Below are positions 34,953 to 42,703 of a DNA stretch of 64,000 nt, piece by piece. Under the pieces are notes generated by a model. That model had not been told where the DNA came from. It ran no database searches and saw only the letters and a program-made list of their open reading frames with translations. Origin of the DNA: JACMQX01 sp044225675. Lineage in GTDB: Bacteria > Pseudomonadota > Gammaproteobacteria > Burkholderiales > Burkholderiaceae_C. A program made the translations under genes and the position numbers. The stretch is from positions 23,011 through 87,010 of the forward strand of contig JBGAIH010000022.1 in assembly GCA_044225675.1 (NCBI GenBank), in the 5' to 3' direction. Position 1 is the first letter of the stretch, and the number at the start of each line of letters is the position of its first letter.

Positions 34953-35957
34953 ATGCAGTCTCCCACTTCTGCGCCCCGCGAGGGCGCTTGCGCCGCCGTG
35001 TCGTCCCAGCACCCGGCACCGGCGCCCGACCTCCTTTCGGCGTCCTTGCCGCCCGACCTTGAGGCCGCGCGGCGCACCGCCAATCGGCGCGGCATCCTCG
35101 CGATGATGGCCGCCATGGCCAGCTTCGTGGCCAATGATGCGCTCGTCAAATACGCCAGCGAAACCCTGCCGATGACGCAGCTGATCTTCGTGCGAGGCGT
35201 CATGAGCAGCCTGCTGGTCCTGGCCGTGGCTCATGCGATGGGCGCCACCGCGCGCATCCGCGAAATCGTGCGCGGCCGCATTGCCGTGCGGGCCGGCTTC
35301 GACGCGCTCGCCACGATGTTCTACCTGAGCTCGCTCGCGCATCTGCCGCTGGGCAATGCCACGGCCATCAACCTGGCGGCGCCGCTGCTCATGATCGTCT
35401 TCGCCGTGCTCTTCCTGCATGAACGGGTGGGCCTGCGCCGCTGGTTCGCGATCTTCGCGGGCTTTGCAGGCGTGCTGCTCGTGATCCAGCCGCGCGCCGA
35501 AGGCTTCAACGCCTGGGCCTGGGTGTGCCTGGCCGGCACGCTCTTTCATGCGACGCGCGACCTGCTCACGCGCTACATCCCGCAGACCGTGCCGGCCATC
35601 CTGATCACGCTGGCCACGGCCGTGTCCGTCACGCTCGTGGCGGGCCTGGCGACGCTCACGCAAGGCTGGCAGGCCGTGACGCTGCGCGAGGCCGCGTTGC
35701 TGGGCGCCGCTGCCGTGCTGCTCTCGATGGGTTACTACTTCATCATTCATGCGCTGCGCCAGGGCGAGATGTCGTTGATCGCGCCGTTCCGCTACAGCGG
35801 GCTGCTCTATGCGCTGGTGCTGGGCTACGCGGTCTGGGGCGACGTGCCCAATGCGATCGCGTGGTGCGGGATCGCCCTGCTGGTGGGCTCGGGCCTGTAC
35901 GTGCTGCATGGTGAGCGCTCCAGGCAGAGATCGGCCGCGCTCGACGCGGCCGAGTGA
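34953..35957 (+). CDS. DMT-superfamily permease (EamA type)
   Basis: The 334-residue membrane protein has ten predicted helices in two EamA repeats (the first contains NDALVKYASETLPMTQLIF, the second VPAILITLATAVS). Such proteins export amino acids, nucleotides or drugs. The hydrophilic first 50 residues are longer than usual; a later start near the VANDALV region cannot be excluded. Substrate unknown. Confidence 0.85.
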   Translation: MQSPTSAPREGACAAVSSQHPAPAPDLLSASLPPDLEAARRTANRRGILAMMAAMASFVANDALVKYASETLPMTQLIFVRGVMSSLLVLAVAHAMGATARIREIVRGRIAVRAGFDALATMFYLSSLAHLPLGNATAINLAAPLLMIVFAVLFLHERVGLRRWFAIFAGFAGVLLVIQPRAEGFNAWAWVCLAGTLFHATRDLLTRYIPQTVPAILITLATAVSVTLVAGLATLTQGWQAVTLREAALLGAAAVLLSMGYYFIIHALRQGEMSLIAPFRYSGLLYALVLGYAVWGDVPNAIAWCGIALLVGSGLYVLHGERSRQRSAALDAAE

Positions 35958-36064
35958 GCGCGTACCGGTCGTCACCAACGTTCACGCAAGCGGCACATGC
36001 CGGACACGGCGGGTTGACACCGGCCCGCTGAAATGGAGCCATTCCATCCGCGAAAGGCCCTCCG

Positions 36065-36244
36065 ATGAAACGACTCGCCCTGCTTCTTGCCGCCGTCGGC
36101 GCACTCTCCGGCGTGCTGGCCGGCTGCGTGGCCTATGTGCCCGGCCCGGCCCCGCATCCGCACTACCGCGGCGACCGCGACCGTGATGGCGACGGCGTCC
36201 CCAACCGCTGGGACCGCAGGCCCGCCAACCCATACCGCTACTGA
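36065..36244 (+). CDS. Tiny lipoprotein with a calcium-type DxDxDG loop (59 aa)
   Basis: This 59-residue gene starts at an ATG (36065) shortly after GAAAGG. The signal ends in a lipobox LAGC with Cys21 as lipidation site. After a Pro/His stretch comes DRDRDGDGVPNRWD, a loop like those of EF-hand or thrombospondin type 3 calcium sites. It lies 36 bases before the receiver/pseudo-cyclase gene in the same direction. The function is unknown; similar small lipoproteins occur widely in Burkholderiales. Confidence 0.75.
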   Translation: MKRLALLLAAVGALSGVLAGCVAYVPGPAPHPHYRGDRDRDGDGVPNRWDRRPANPYRY

Positions 36245-36280
36245 GCCTGGGGCCGGGGCCGCTTTCAGTAAGATGCGGTC

Positions 36281-37396
36281 ATGGCACGTGTCCTGGTCAT
36301 CGAAGACGATTCCACCCAGCGCCTCCTCACCAGCTCGATGCTCAAGAGCGCGGGTCACGAGGTGCTGGAGGCCACCGACGGCGCCGAAGGCCTGCAGCTG
36401 GTCAAATCCGGCCGGCCCGAGGTGATCGTCTGTGACGTGATGATGCCCGGCATCAACGGCTACCAGTTCGTCACCGCCATCAAGGACAACCGCGAGACCG
36501 CAACCATTCCGGTGATCCTGCTGTCGGCCATGAAGGAGCGGGCCCACATCCGCGTCGGCATGACCGCCGGGGCCGACGACTATCTGCCCAAGCCTTTCAG
36601 CGCCGCCGAACTCAAGCAGTCGGTCGCGTCCATGCTCAACAAGCGGCGGCTGCAGCTGGACAAGGCCGAGGAAGTGGCCGAGGCCAAGGTGGCTGCGGCC
36701 CTGCAGGACCAGCGCCAGGCCCTGAGCGGCAAGTACGAGATGCAGTTGCTCAAGGAGCTCAACCAGCGCTGGGAGCGCGAGATCGACTCCGAGTTCGGCC
36801 TGCACTACCCCGACGCGCCCGTGCTGGCGGTGGAGCTGCTGGGGCATCTCCTGGAACTGCTGCCGACCGGCGACGCGCAGGCGCAGGCCCTCAAGCGCCT
36901 GTATGAGGCCACCAGTGACGCGCTGCACCTGTTCGGCGCCCGGCACGTGCAGTCGTTCGGGCCTTACTTCATCGCGATCTTCGCCAATGACGTGCGGCCT
37001 GACGTCACCCGCCTGAAGTTTCAGGCCGTGCGGGCCGCCTTTGCCGTGCGCAAGGCGGTGCGCACCACGGTCGACGCGGCGCGCAGCCTGTCCGAGGTCG
37101 AGCTTCGCGCCCTCGCACCCGTGTCCCTGCACTGCGGACCGGTGCGGCTGCTGCGCGTGGGCGATCCGCTGCATGGCACCGAAGGCGTCACGCTGCTCAC
37201 CGGCGAGGCGGTGTCGGCGGCGGTCGCGATCAATCAGGTGGCGCGGGCACGGCAATGGCCCGTCTGCTGTTCCACACGCTTTGCAAGTGACATGGCCGAT
37301 TTGATCGACACCGCCGGCACGACGCAGGCTGCGGCGGGTGACAACCACGCGGCCGTGGAACTGACCGAACTGATCGCCCCGGCCGCGGGCATTTGA
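36281..37396 (+). CDS. Response regulator with receiver domain and degenerate class III cyclase-like domain
   Basis: The 371-residue protein has an N-terminal receiver with Asp9, Asp10, phospho-acceptor Asp52 (VIVCDVMMPG) and the Lys of LPKPFS. A coiled-coil linker (about 120-165) leads to a domain whose layout follows adenylate/guanylate cyclases: SFGPYFIAIFAND, LHCGPVRLLRVGDPLHG and TGEAVSAAVAINQVA. The two metal-binding Asp positions of active cyclases appear to be replaced (VLAVELLGHLL; GPYFIAIF). It probably works as a pseudo-enzyme switch. No kinase gene is adjacent. Confidence 0.72.
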   Translation: MARVLVIEDDSTQRLLTSSMLKSAGHEVLEATDGAEGLQLVKSGRPEVIVCDVMMPGINGYQFVTAIKDNRETATIPVILLSAMKERAHIRVGMTAGADDYLPKPFSAAELKQSVASMLNKRRLQLDKAEEVAEAKVAAALQDQRQALSGKYEMQLLKELNQRWEREIDSEFGLHYPDAPVLAVELLGHLLELLPTGDAQAQALKRLYEATSDALHLFGARHVQSFGPYFIAIFANDVRPDVTRLKFQAVRAAFAVRKAVRTTVDAARSLSEVELRALAPVSLHCGPVRLLRVGDPLHGTEGVTLLTGEAVSAAVAINQVARARQWPVCCSTRFASDMADLIDTAGTTQAAAGDNHAAVELTELIAPAAGI

Positions 37397-37399
37397 GCT

Positions 37400-38068
37400 T
37401 CAGCCCGCGAACAGCAGAGGCACCGAGCGCATGGTGCTGCGGATGTGCCGCCGCATGGCGGACTCGGCGCGCTCGCCGTCGCCATCCAGCAAGGCGGCGA
37501 AGATGGCGCGGTGCTCGGCCATGGACCGCTCGACCGAGTCGTGCTCCATCAGCTTCTCATGAAGAATGCGCACGATGGCCGGTGGCCGGATGTGGCTCGT
37601 GAGACCCAGCAGCTGCTCGCTGCCGGCCACCTGCAGGATCATGTCGTGGAACTCCCGGTTGAGCCGCGTGTACTCGGCGCCGGTGCCCCGGGCGCCGGCC
37701 GCACGCTCCATCGCCTCCTGCATCGCCACGACTTCCGCCCGGTAGGGCGGCCGCGCGAGATGGGGCGCCGCGCGCCGCGCGGCCAGACCTTCGAGCAGCT
37801 CCCGGATCTCGAACAGCTCCGTCAGCTCCTGCCCGTCGAGCCGACGCACCGACGCGCCCTTGTAGCGCTCGGTGCGGACCAGGCCCTCGACCTCCAGCGT
37901 GCGAAAGGCCTCGCGCAGCGAGGCGCGGCTCACGCCCAGCTGAGCAGCCAGGTCCGGCTCCACCAGGCGCTGGCCCGGCACCAGCCGGCCCGCTGCGACG
38001 AGGTCGCGAATGCGCTGCGCGGCGTGGCTCACCGCCCCGCCGGCCTGCCCGGTACGTGTCTTCGTCAT
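37400..38068 (-). CDS. GntR-family regulator (FCD domain)
   Basis: The 222-residue protein has the winged helix (AAQRIRDLVAAGRLVPGQRL and VSRASLREAFRTLEVEGLV) and an FCD helical effector domain with conserved His residues (NREFHDMILQVAG). It is convergent with the receiver/pseudo-cyclase gene and divergent from the cupin-Bug pair. The ATCGTCTGACGAT palindrome in the shared gap is its likely operator. Confidence 0.88.
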   Translation of the reverse strand: MTKTRTGQAGGAVSHAAQRIRDLVAAGRLVPGQRLVEPDLAAQLGVSRASLREAFRTLEVEGLVRTERYKGASVRRLDGQELTELFEIRELLEGLAARRAAPHLARPPYRAEVVAMQEAMERAAGARGTGAEYTRLNREFHDMILQVAGSEQLLGLTSHIRPPAIVRILHEKLMEHDSVERSMAEHRAIFAALLDGDGERAESAMRRHIRSTMRSVPLLFAG

Positions 38069-38101
38069 GGCTTGATTCTGCCTCGAAATGCAGTACCATC
38101 G

Positions 38102-38127
38102 TCAAATCAGATCGTCTGACGATTTGA
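38102..38127. promoter_or_regulatory. Nested palindromes in the GntR/cupin divergent region
   Basis: ATCGTC-T-GACGAT at 38111-38123 is a perfect palindrome around one base. It is nested in a longer repeat, TCAAATC (38102-38108) and GATTTGA (38121-38127). The GTC-N-GAC core matches operators of FCD-family GntR regulators, and the same core occurs at 50334-50346. Confidence 0.65.
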
Positions 38128-38181
38128 ACAGACGAACCCATTCATGCTCGGGACAACCCGACCTGCCCGGAGACAACACCC

Positions 38182-39063
38182 ATGCAATTCGCCGATTCGG
38201 CCACCCTGCCCTTTCGCGACCCCGGAACCCGGCACCGCGAAGGAGACATCCGCTTCAAGTACCTTCTGCGGGGCGAAGCAGGATCGCCGCAGAACTACGA
38301 GCTGTCCGTGGTCCGGACACAGGACCGCTTCTACGGGCCGCCGCACCGCCACAACTTCGACCAGATCCGTTATGTGATCCGCGGCAGCTTCGGCCAGCCA
38401 GGAAAGCTGGAGCTGCATGAAGGCGAAGTCGGCTACTACCCTGAAGGCACCCCCTACCAGATCGACTCCGGCGACACCGAAATCCTCATCCTGCAGTTCG
38501 GCGGCGCGTCGGGCAACGGCTTCACCCACTACGAACAGCTGCGCAGCCATTACCCGATCCTGGCGCAGAAGGGGGAATTCAAGGACGGCATCTTCCGCTG
38601 GCACGAGCCGCCGGCCGGCACCGCGCACCAGCAGGACGGCTACGAGGCGCTGTGGGAGCTGATCCATGGCCGGCCCCTTGTGTATCCCAAGCCGCGTCTG
38701 CGTCAGCCCGTGCTTATGAATCCGCAGGCCTTCGACTGGCTGCCCACGGGCGAACCCGGCGTCATGCACCGCGAGCTGGGGCGCTTCAACGAACGCGGCA
38801 CCGGCGTGAGCCAGACGCGGGTCGCGCCGGGCGCGAACGCAGTGCTGGACCCGCAGGGCACGATCCGGCTGGCCTACGTGCTCGAAGGCGAGGGCCGCAT
38901 CGGCGATCACACTCTGGCCCCAGGCTGCGCGTTCGAAGTCACGCCGGCGCAGCGGCCGGCCGTCGAGGCAACACGGCAGCTCTTGCTGCTGGACCTGTGG
39001 CTGCCGCGCTTCAAGCCGGCCACCGCGCCGCAGGCCGCCCGCTCCGAGGAGGCCGTGGCATGA
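38182..39063 (+). CDS. Two-domain cupin protein
   Basis: The 293-residue protein has an N-terminal cupin (GPPHRHNFDQIRYVIRG, then EVGYYPEGTPY, with His residues as likely metal ligands) and a C-terminal cupin-like barrel (TIRLAYVLEGEGRIGDHTLAPG). Enzymatic or ligand-sensing function is unknown. It is translationally coupled to the Bug gene (ATGA overlap) and divergent from a GntR regulator, which suggests a small catabolic operon. Confidence 0.75.
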   Translation: MQFADSATLPFRDPGTRHREGDIRFKYLLRGEAGSPQNYELSVVRTQDRFYGPPHRHNFDQIRYVIRGSFGQPGKLELHEGEVGYYPEGTPYQIDSGDTEILILQFGGASGNGFTHYEQLRSHYPILAQKGEFKDGIFRWHEPPAGTAHQQDGYEALWELIHGRPLVYPKPRLRQPVLMNPQAFDWLPTGEPGVMHRELGRFNERGTGVSQTRVAPGANAVLDPQGTIRLAYVLEGEGRIGDHTLAPGCAFEVTPAQRPAVEATRQLLLLDLWLPRFKPATAPQAARSEEAVA

Positions 39064-40040
39064 GCACGCGACGCCTTCTCCACCGCCTGGCGCTGGCTGC
39101 CGGCCTCGTGACCGGCACCCTGGCCGCAGGTACCGCGTCTGCGCAGGACTATCCACGGCAGACCATCCGCATCGTCGCCGGCGCGACGCCGGGCGGCACG
39201 GTCGACACCGTAGCGCGCCTGCTGGCCGAAGGCCTGTCGGCGCAGCTGCGCCAGCCGGTCATCGTCGACAACAAGCCCGGCGCCAACGGCGCGATCGCGG
39301 CGGACTTCGTGGCCAAGGCCCGGCCCGACGGCTACACGCTGCTGCTGGGCACCAGCGGACTCACCACGCTGCCCCTGCTGCAGAAGAACCTGCCCTACCA
39401 GCTGCAGCGCGACCTGATGCCGGTGGCCATCACCTGCTTCACGCCCTTTCTGCTGTTCTCGGGCCCGCAGTCGCCGGCCAGCTCGGTGGCCCAGCTGATC
39501 GCCCATGCCAAGGCGAATCCGCAGAAGCTCTCGGCCGCCAGCGGCGACGGCACCACGCTCATGGCGAGCGAGCTGTTCAAGGCCGCCGCCGGCATTTCGG
39601 TGATCTCCGCCAACTACCGGGGCGGCCCGCAGATGATCACCGACATCGCGGGCGGCTCGGTGGACTACGGCTTTCTCGGAGCGACCGCCGTCATGCCGCT
39701 GGCCAAGGCCGGCAAGCTGCGCGTGCTGGCCGTCGCGTCGGCACGCCGGCTCGAGATCGCGCCCGACGTGGCCACCCTGCCCGAGCTGGGCGTCAAGGGC
39801 GTGTTCATGGAGCCGTGGACGGGCATCATGGCACCCGCCGGAACCGACCGCGCGATCGTGCAGGCGCTGGAGCGGGCCCTGTCCGCCACGGCGCAGTCCG
39901 AGCCCTATCGCAAGAAGATCAACGAGATCGGTTCGGTGCCGCGCTTCCTCGGCACCGAGGCGATGGCGGGCTTCATCCAGTCGGAACAGAAGACCCTCGA
40001 ACAGGTCGCGACCCAGGCCGGCATCAAGCCGGCCGACTGA
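39060..40040 (+). CDS. Bug/TctC-family solute-binding protein
   Basis: The 326-residue protein has a signal peptide (residues 1-28, ending ASAQD) and Bug motifs TIRIVAGATPGGTVDTVAR, VIVDNKPGANGAIAADFVAK and SAASGDGTTLMASE. The start at 39060 overlaps the cupin stop by four bases, so the binding protein and cupin probably share a ligand or pathway. No membrane components are adjacent. Confidence 0.92.
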   Translation: MSTRRLLHRLALAAGLVTGTLAAGTASAQDYPRQTIRIVAGATPGGTVDTVARLLAEGLSAQLRQPVIVDNKPGANGAIAADFVAKARPDGYTLLLGTSGLTTLPLLQKNLPYQLQRDLMPVAITCFTPFLLFSGPQSPASSVAQLIAHAKANPQKLSAASGDGTTLMASELFKAAAGISVISANYRGGPQMITDIAGGSVDYGFLGATAVMPLAKAGKLRVLAVASARRLEIAPDVATLPELGVKGVFMEPWTGIMAPAGTDRAIVQALERALSATAQSEPYRKKINEIGSVPRFLGTEAMAGFIQSEQKTLEQVATQAGIKPAD

Positions 40041-40116
40041 TCCCGCCTGCCGCAAAACTGTCAGCAGCGCGCGGGGCCGGCGTGCGCACGCCGCCCTGCG
40101 CTGCTACGCTCGGGCG

Positions 40117-40824
40117 ATGACCCTGCCCCCGCTGACCCTCTATTCCGGCCCCCTGAGCATGTTCGGCGCCAAGGTCGAGATCGCCTTGCGCGAGAAAGGC
40201 CTGCCTTTCGATCTCGTCATGGTGCCCTTCGACTTCCATGCGCTCTACACGCCCCGGCATCCCGAGGTACTGCGCATCAACCCCAAGCGGCAGGTGCCGG
40301 TGCTGGTGGCCGGCGAGCTGGAACTGTTCGATTCGACGCAGATCTTCGAGTACCTCGAAGACCTCACATCCCACCCACCTCACCCACCCCACGCGCCCCT
40401 CTGGCCGCAGGACGTCGCCGGCCGCGCGCGCGCTCGCCAGCTCGAACACCTGTCGGACGAGGTGTACTTCCCGCATGTCGTGCGGCTCATGGGGCTGCAG
40501 GAGAGGCTCGACTCCGACGAGGCCCGCGCGGCGATCGAAGCCGCAGCCGAATTCGCGCTGACGCTCGACGCGCGGCTGTCGCGCAGCGGCGCCGCCTGGC
40601 TCGCAGACACCTACTCGTTCGCGGACATCGCGTTCTACATGGCCCAGCTGTTCGCCGAGCGCCAGGGCGCGCCCCTGCCGCCGCAGGCGCACCGCCTGCT
40701 GGCGTGGCGGGACCGCATGAGCCAGCGTCCTGCGGTACGCACGGTGGCCGGTGCGATGGCGCGCTGGCTCGTCGCCAACGGCCGCCCACTGCCGCCCTTC
40801 CTGCAGCCGCTGGCCGCCGCCTGA
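40117..40824 (+). CDS. Glutathione S-transferase family protein
   Basis: The 235-residue protein has an N-terminal thioredoxin-like GST domain with the cis-Pro turn QVPVL (59-63) and the glutathione gamma-glutamyl site DST (72-74), and an all-helical C-terminal domain. Ser10 or Ser14 near the start could be the catalytic residue. An odd His/Pro insertion (SHPPHPPHAPLWP, about 85-97) lies between the domains, encoded by short CACCCAC repeats. It follows the Bug gene by 76 bases. Confidence 0.85.
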   Translation: MTLPPLTLYSGPLSMFGAKVEIALREKGLPFDLVMVPFDFHALYTPRHPEVLRINPKRQVPVLVAGELELFDSTQIFEYLEDLTSHPPHPPHAPLWPQDVAGRARARQLEHLSDEVYFPHVVRLMGLQERLDSDEARAAIEAAAEFALTLDARLSRSGAAWLADTYSFADIAFYMAQLFAERQGAPLPPQAHRLLAWRDRMSQRPAVRTVAGAMARWLVANGRPLPPFLQPLAAA

Positions 40825-40850
40825 CGAGGCAGCCCCGGCGCGCGGCGCCG

Positions 40851-41747
40851 TCAGCCGGCCGGCGCCACCTCGTGCGCGGCCATGAGTTCGAGGGCCCGCA
40901 CCAGGGCCGAGTGGTCCAGATCCTGCAGGCCGTTGGCGGCACACACCTGCATCAGCTGCGCGGCGCCCGCCGTCTGCGGCAGCGCGACGCCCAGCGTGCG
41001 CGCACCGCCGAGCGCGAGGCTCAGGTCCTTCTGATGCAGGCCGATGCGAAAGCCCGGATTGAAGGTGCGCTTGATCATGCGTTCGCCATGCACTTCCAGG
41101 ATACGCGAGGACGCGAAGCCGCCCATCAGCGCCTGCCGCACCTTGGCCGGGTCGGCACCGGCCTTGCTGGCGAACACCAGCGCCTCGCCAACGGCCGCGA
41201 TGTTGAGCGCCACGATGATCTGGTTGGCGACCTTGCAGGTCTGCCCGTCGCCATTGGCGCCCACGTGGGTGATGTTCTTGCCCATCAGCTCGAACAGCGG
41301 CTTCACGCGCGCAAAGCCCGCCTCGCTGGCGCCCACCATGATGGTCAGGCTCGCGGCCTTGGCGCCGACCTCGCCACCCGACACCGGCGCGTCGAGATAG
41401 TCGCAGCCAAGGGCATTGACTTTCGCGGCGAAGTCCTTGGTGTCCATGGGCGAGATGGAGCTCATGTCCACCACGGCCTTGCCGGCCGACAGGCCCTCGG
41501 CCACGCCATCGGGGCCGAACAGCACCTTGGCCACATCCGGCGTGTCGGGCAGCATCAGGAACACGATGTCGGCGCGCTGGGCCACTTCGCGCGGGCTGGC
41601 GCACGTGACGGCGCCGGCGTCGCTCAGCTCCTGCGCCACCTTGCTGCGCGTGTTGACGAACAGGCGGTGGCCTGCCTTGAGCAGATGCCCGGCCATGGGC
41701 GCGCCCATGATGCCCAGGCCGATGAAGCCAAGCTGGAGTTGAGTCAT
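40851..41747 (-). CDS. glxR: 2-hydroxy-3-oxopropionate (tartronate semialdehyde) reductase type dehydrogenase
   Basis: The 298-residue beta-hydroxyacid dehydrogenase has the Rossmann motif GFIGLGIMGAPMAGHL (residues 7-22), the substrate-binding segment DAPVSGGEVGA and the catalytic Lys in CKVANQII. In aldarate catabolism GarR/GlxR reduces tartronate semialdehyde, made by the GarL aldolase, to D-glycerate. It follows the aldolase by 121 bases in the leftward uronate operon, which supports this role. Confidence 0.88.
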   Translation of the reverse strand: MTQLQLGFIGLGIMGAPMAGHLLKAGHRLFVNTRSKVAQELSDAGAVTCASPREVAQRADIVFLMLPDTPDVAKVLFGPDGVAEGLSAGKAVVDMSSISPMDTKDFAAKVNALGCDYLDAPVSGGEVGAKAASLTIMVGASEAGFARVKPLFELMGKNITHVGANGDGQTCKVANQIIVALNIAAVGEALVFASKAGADPAKVRQALMGGFASSRILEVHGERMIKRTFNPGFRIGLHQKDLSLALGGARTLGVALPQTAGAAQLMQVCAANGLQDLDHSALVRALELMAAHEVAPAG

Positions 41748-41868
41748 GATCGGATAGCCTTTCTTTCTGTTTGCATGAATGGAACGGCGCCGGAGGACGC
41801 CAGCCCGCCCGCCCCGCAGCCCCTGCACGGGCCGACCCGGCAGCGCGAAGCGGCCCGGCCCTGCGCGC

Positions 41869-42651
41869 TCAGGCGGCGTACTTGTCGCGCAGCGCCTGCG
41901 TGGCCGAGCGGAACACGCCCAGGTCGCTGCCCACGGCCACGAAGGTCGCGCCCATGGCCATGTAGCGGCGAGCATCCTCCTCCTTGGGCGCGAGAATCCC
42001 CGAGGGCTTGCCGGCGGCCCGGGCAGCGGCAAAGACGGTGGTGATGGCCGCCTGCACGTCCGGGTGGCCGGCGTTGCCCAGATGGCCCATGCCGGCTGCG
42101 AGGTCCGACGGGCCGACGAAGATGCAGTCGACACCGTCGACCGCCGCGATCTCGGCGACCTGCGAGACGGCCTTGGCGCTTTCGATCTGCACCGCGATGC
42201 AGATCTGCTCGTTGATGCCCTCGAAATAGCCGGGCACCGTCGCATAGCGGTTGCTGCGCTGGGACACCGAGACGCCGCGCACACCCTGCGGCGGATAGCG
42301 CGTGGCGGCCACGGCGCGGCGCGCCTCGTCGGCGTTCTCCACGAAGGGAATCAGGAAGTTGTAGAAACCGGCGTCGAGCAGGCGCTTGAGCTCGACCGTG
42401 TTGTTCGACGAAGGGCGCACCACGGGCGCGCTCGGGCTGTCCTTGAGCGCCATGAGCTGCGGGATGAAGGTGCCGACGTCATTGGGCGAATGCTCGCCGT
42501 CCAGCAGGATCCAGTCGAAGCCGGCCACGCCCAGCACCTCGGTGGTGATGGCGTTGGACAGCGAGGACCAGCAGCCGATGAGCGTCCTGCCGGCAAGCAG
42601 GTCGCGGCGGAAGCTGTTGGGAAACGGCTGATAGGGTGTCGTGGAGGTCAT
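41869..42651 (-). CDS. garL: 2-dehydro-3-deoxyglucarate aldolase, GarL/HpcH type
   Basis: The 260-residue HpcH/HpaI-family class II aldolase splits 5-keto-4-deoxy-D-glucarate into pyruvate and tartronate semialdehyde. The substrate and metal motifs GEHSPNDVGT, VVRPSSNNTVELKRLLDAGFYNF (shown in parts) and FVGPSDLAAGMG are those of GarL. The start is the ATG at 42651. It is placed between garD and glxR. Confidence 0.9.
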   Translation of the reverse strand: MTSTTPYQPFPNSFRRDLLAGRTLIGCWSSLSNAITTEVLGVAGFDWILLDGEHSPNDVGTFIPQLMALKDSPSAPVVRPSSNNTVELKRLLDAGFYNFLIPFVENADEARRAVAATRYPPQGVRGVSVSQRSNRYATVPGYFEGINEQICIAVQIESAKAVSQVAEIAAVDGVDCIFVGPSDLAAGMGHLGNAGHPDVQAAITTVFAAARAAGKPSGILAPKEEDARRYMAMGATFVAVGSDLGVFRSATQALRDKYAA

Positions 42652-42703
42652 GGAGTGTCCCTTGTTGTTCGTGGCAGAAGGCCGCAGGCGGCGCGAGATG
42701 GCG

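Noticed and set aside
36014..36042. A sigma-70 promoter with TTGACA for the 59-residue lipoprotein
   Set aside because: TTGACA is perfect but nothing resembling a -10 lies 16-18 bases downstream.
40079..40092. A perfect 14-bp palindrome GGCGTGCGCACGCC between the Bug and GST genes
   Set aside because: No spacing to a promoter or T run; at this GC content such a site can arise by chance.
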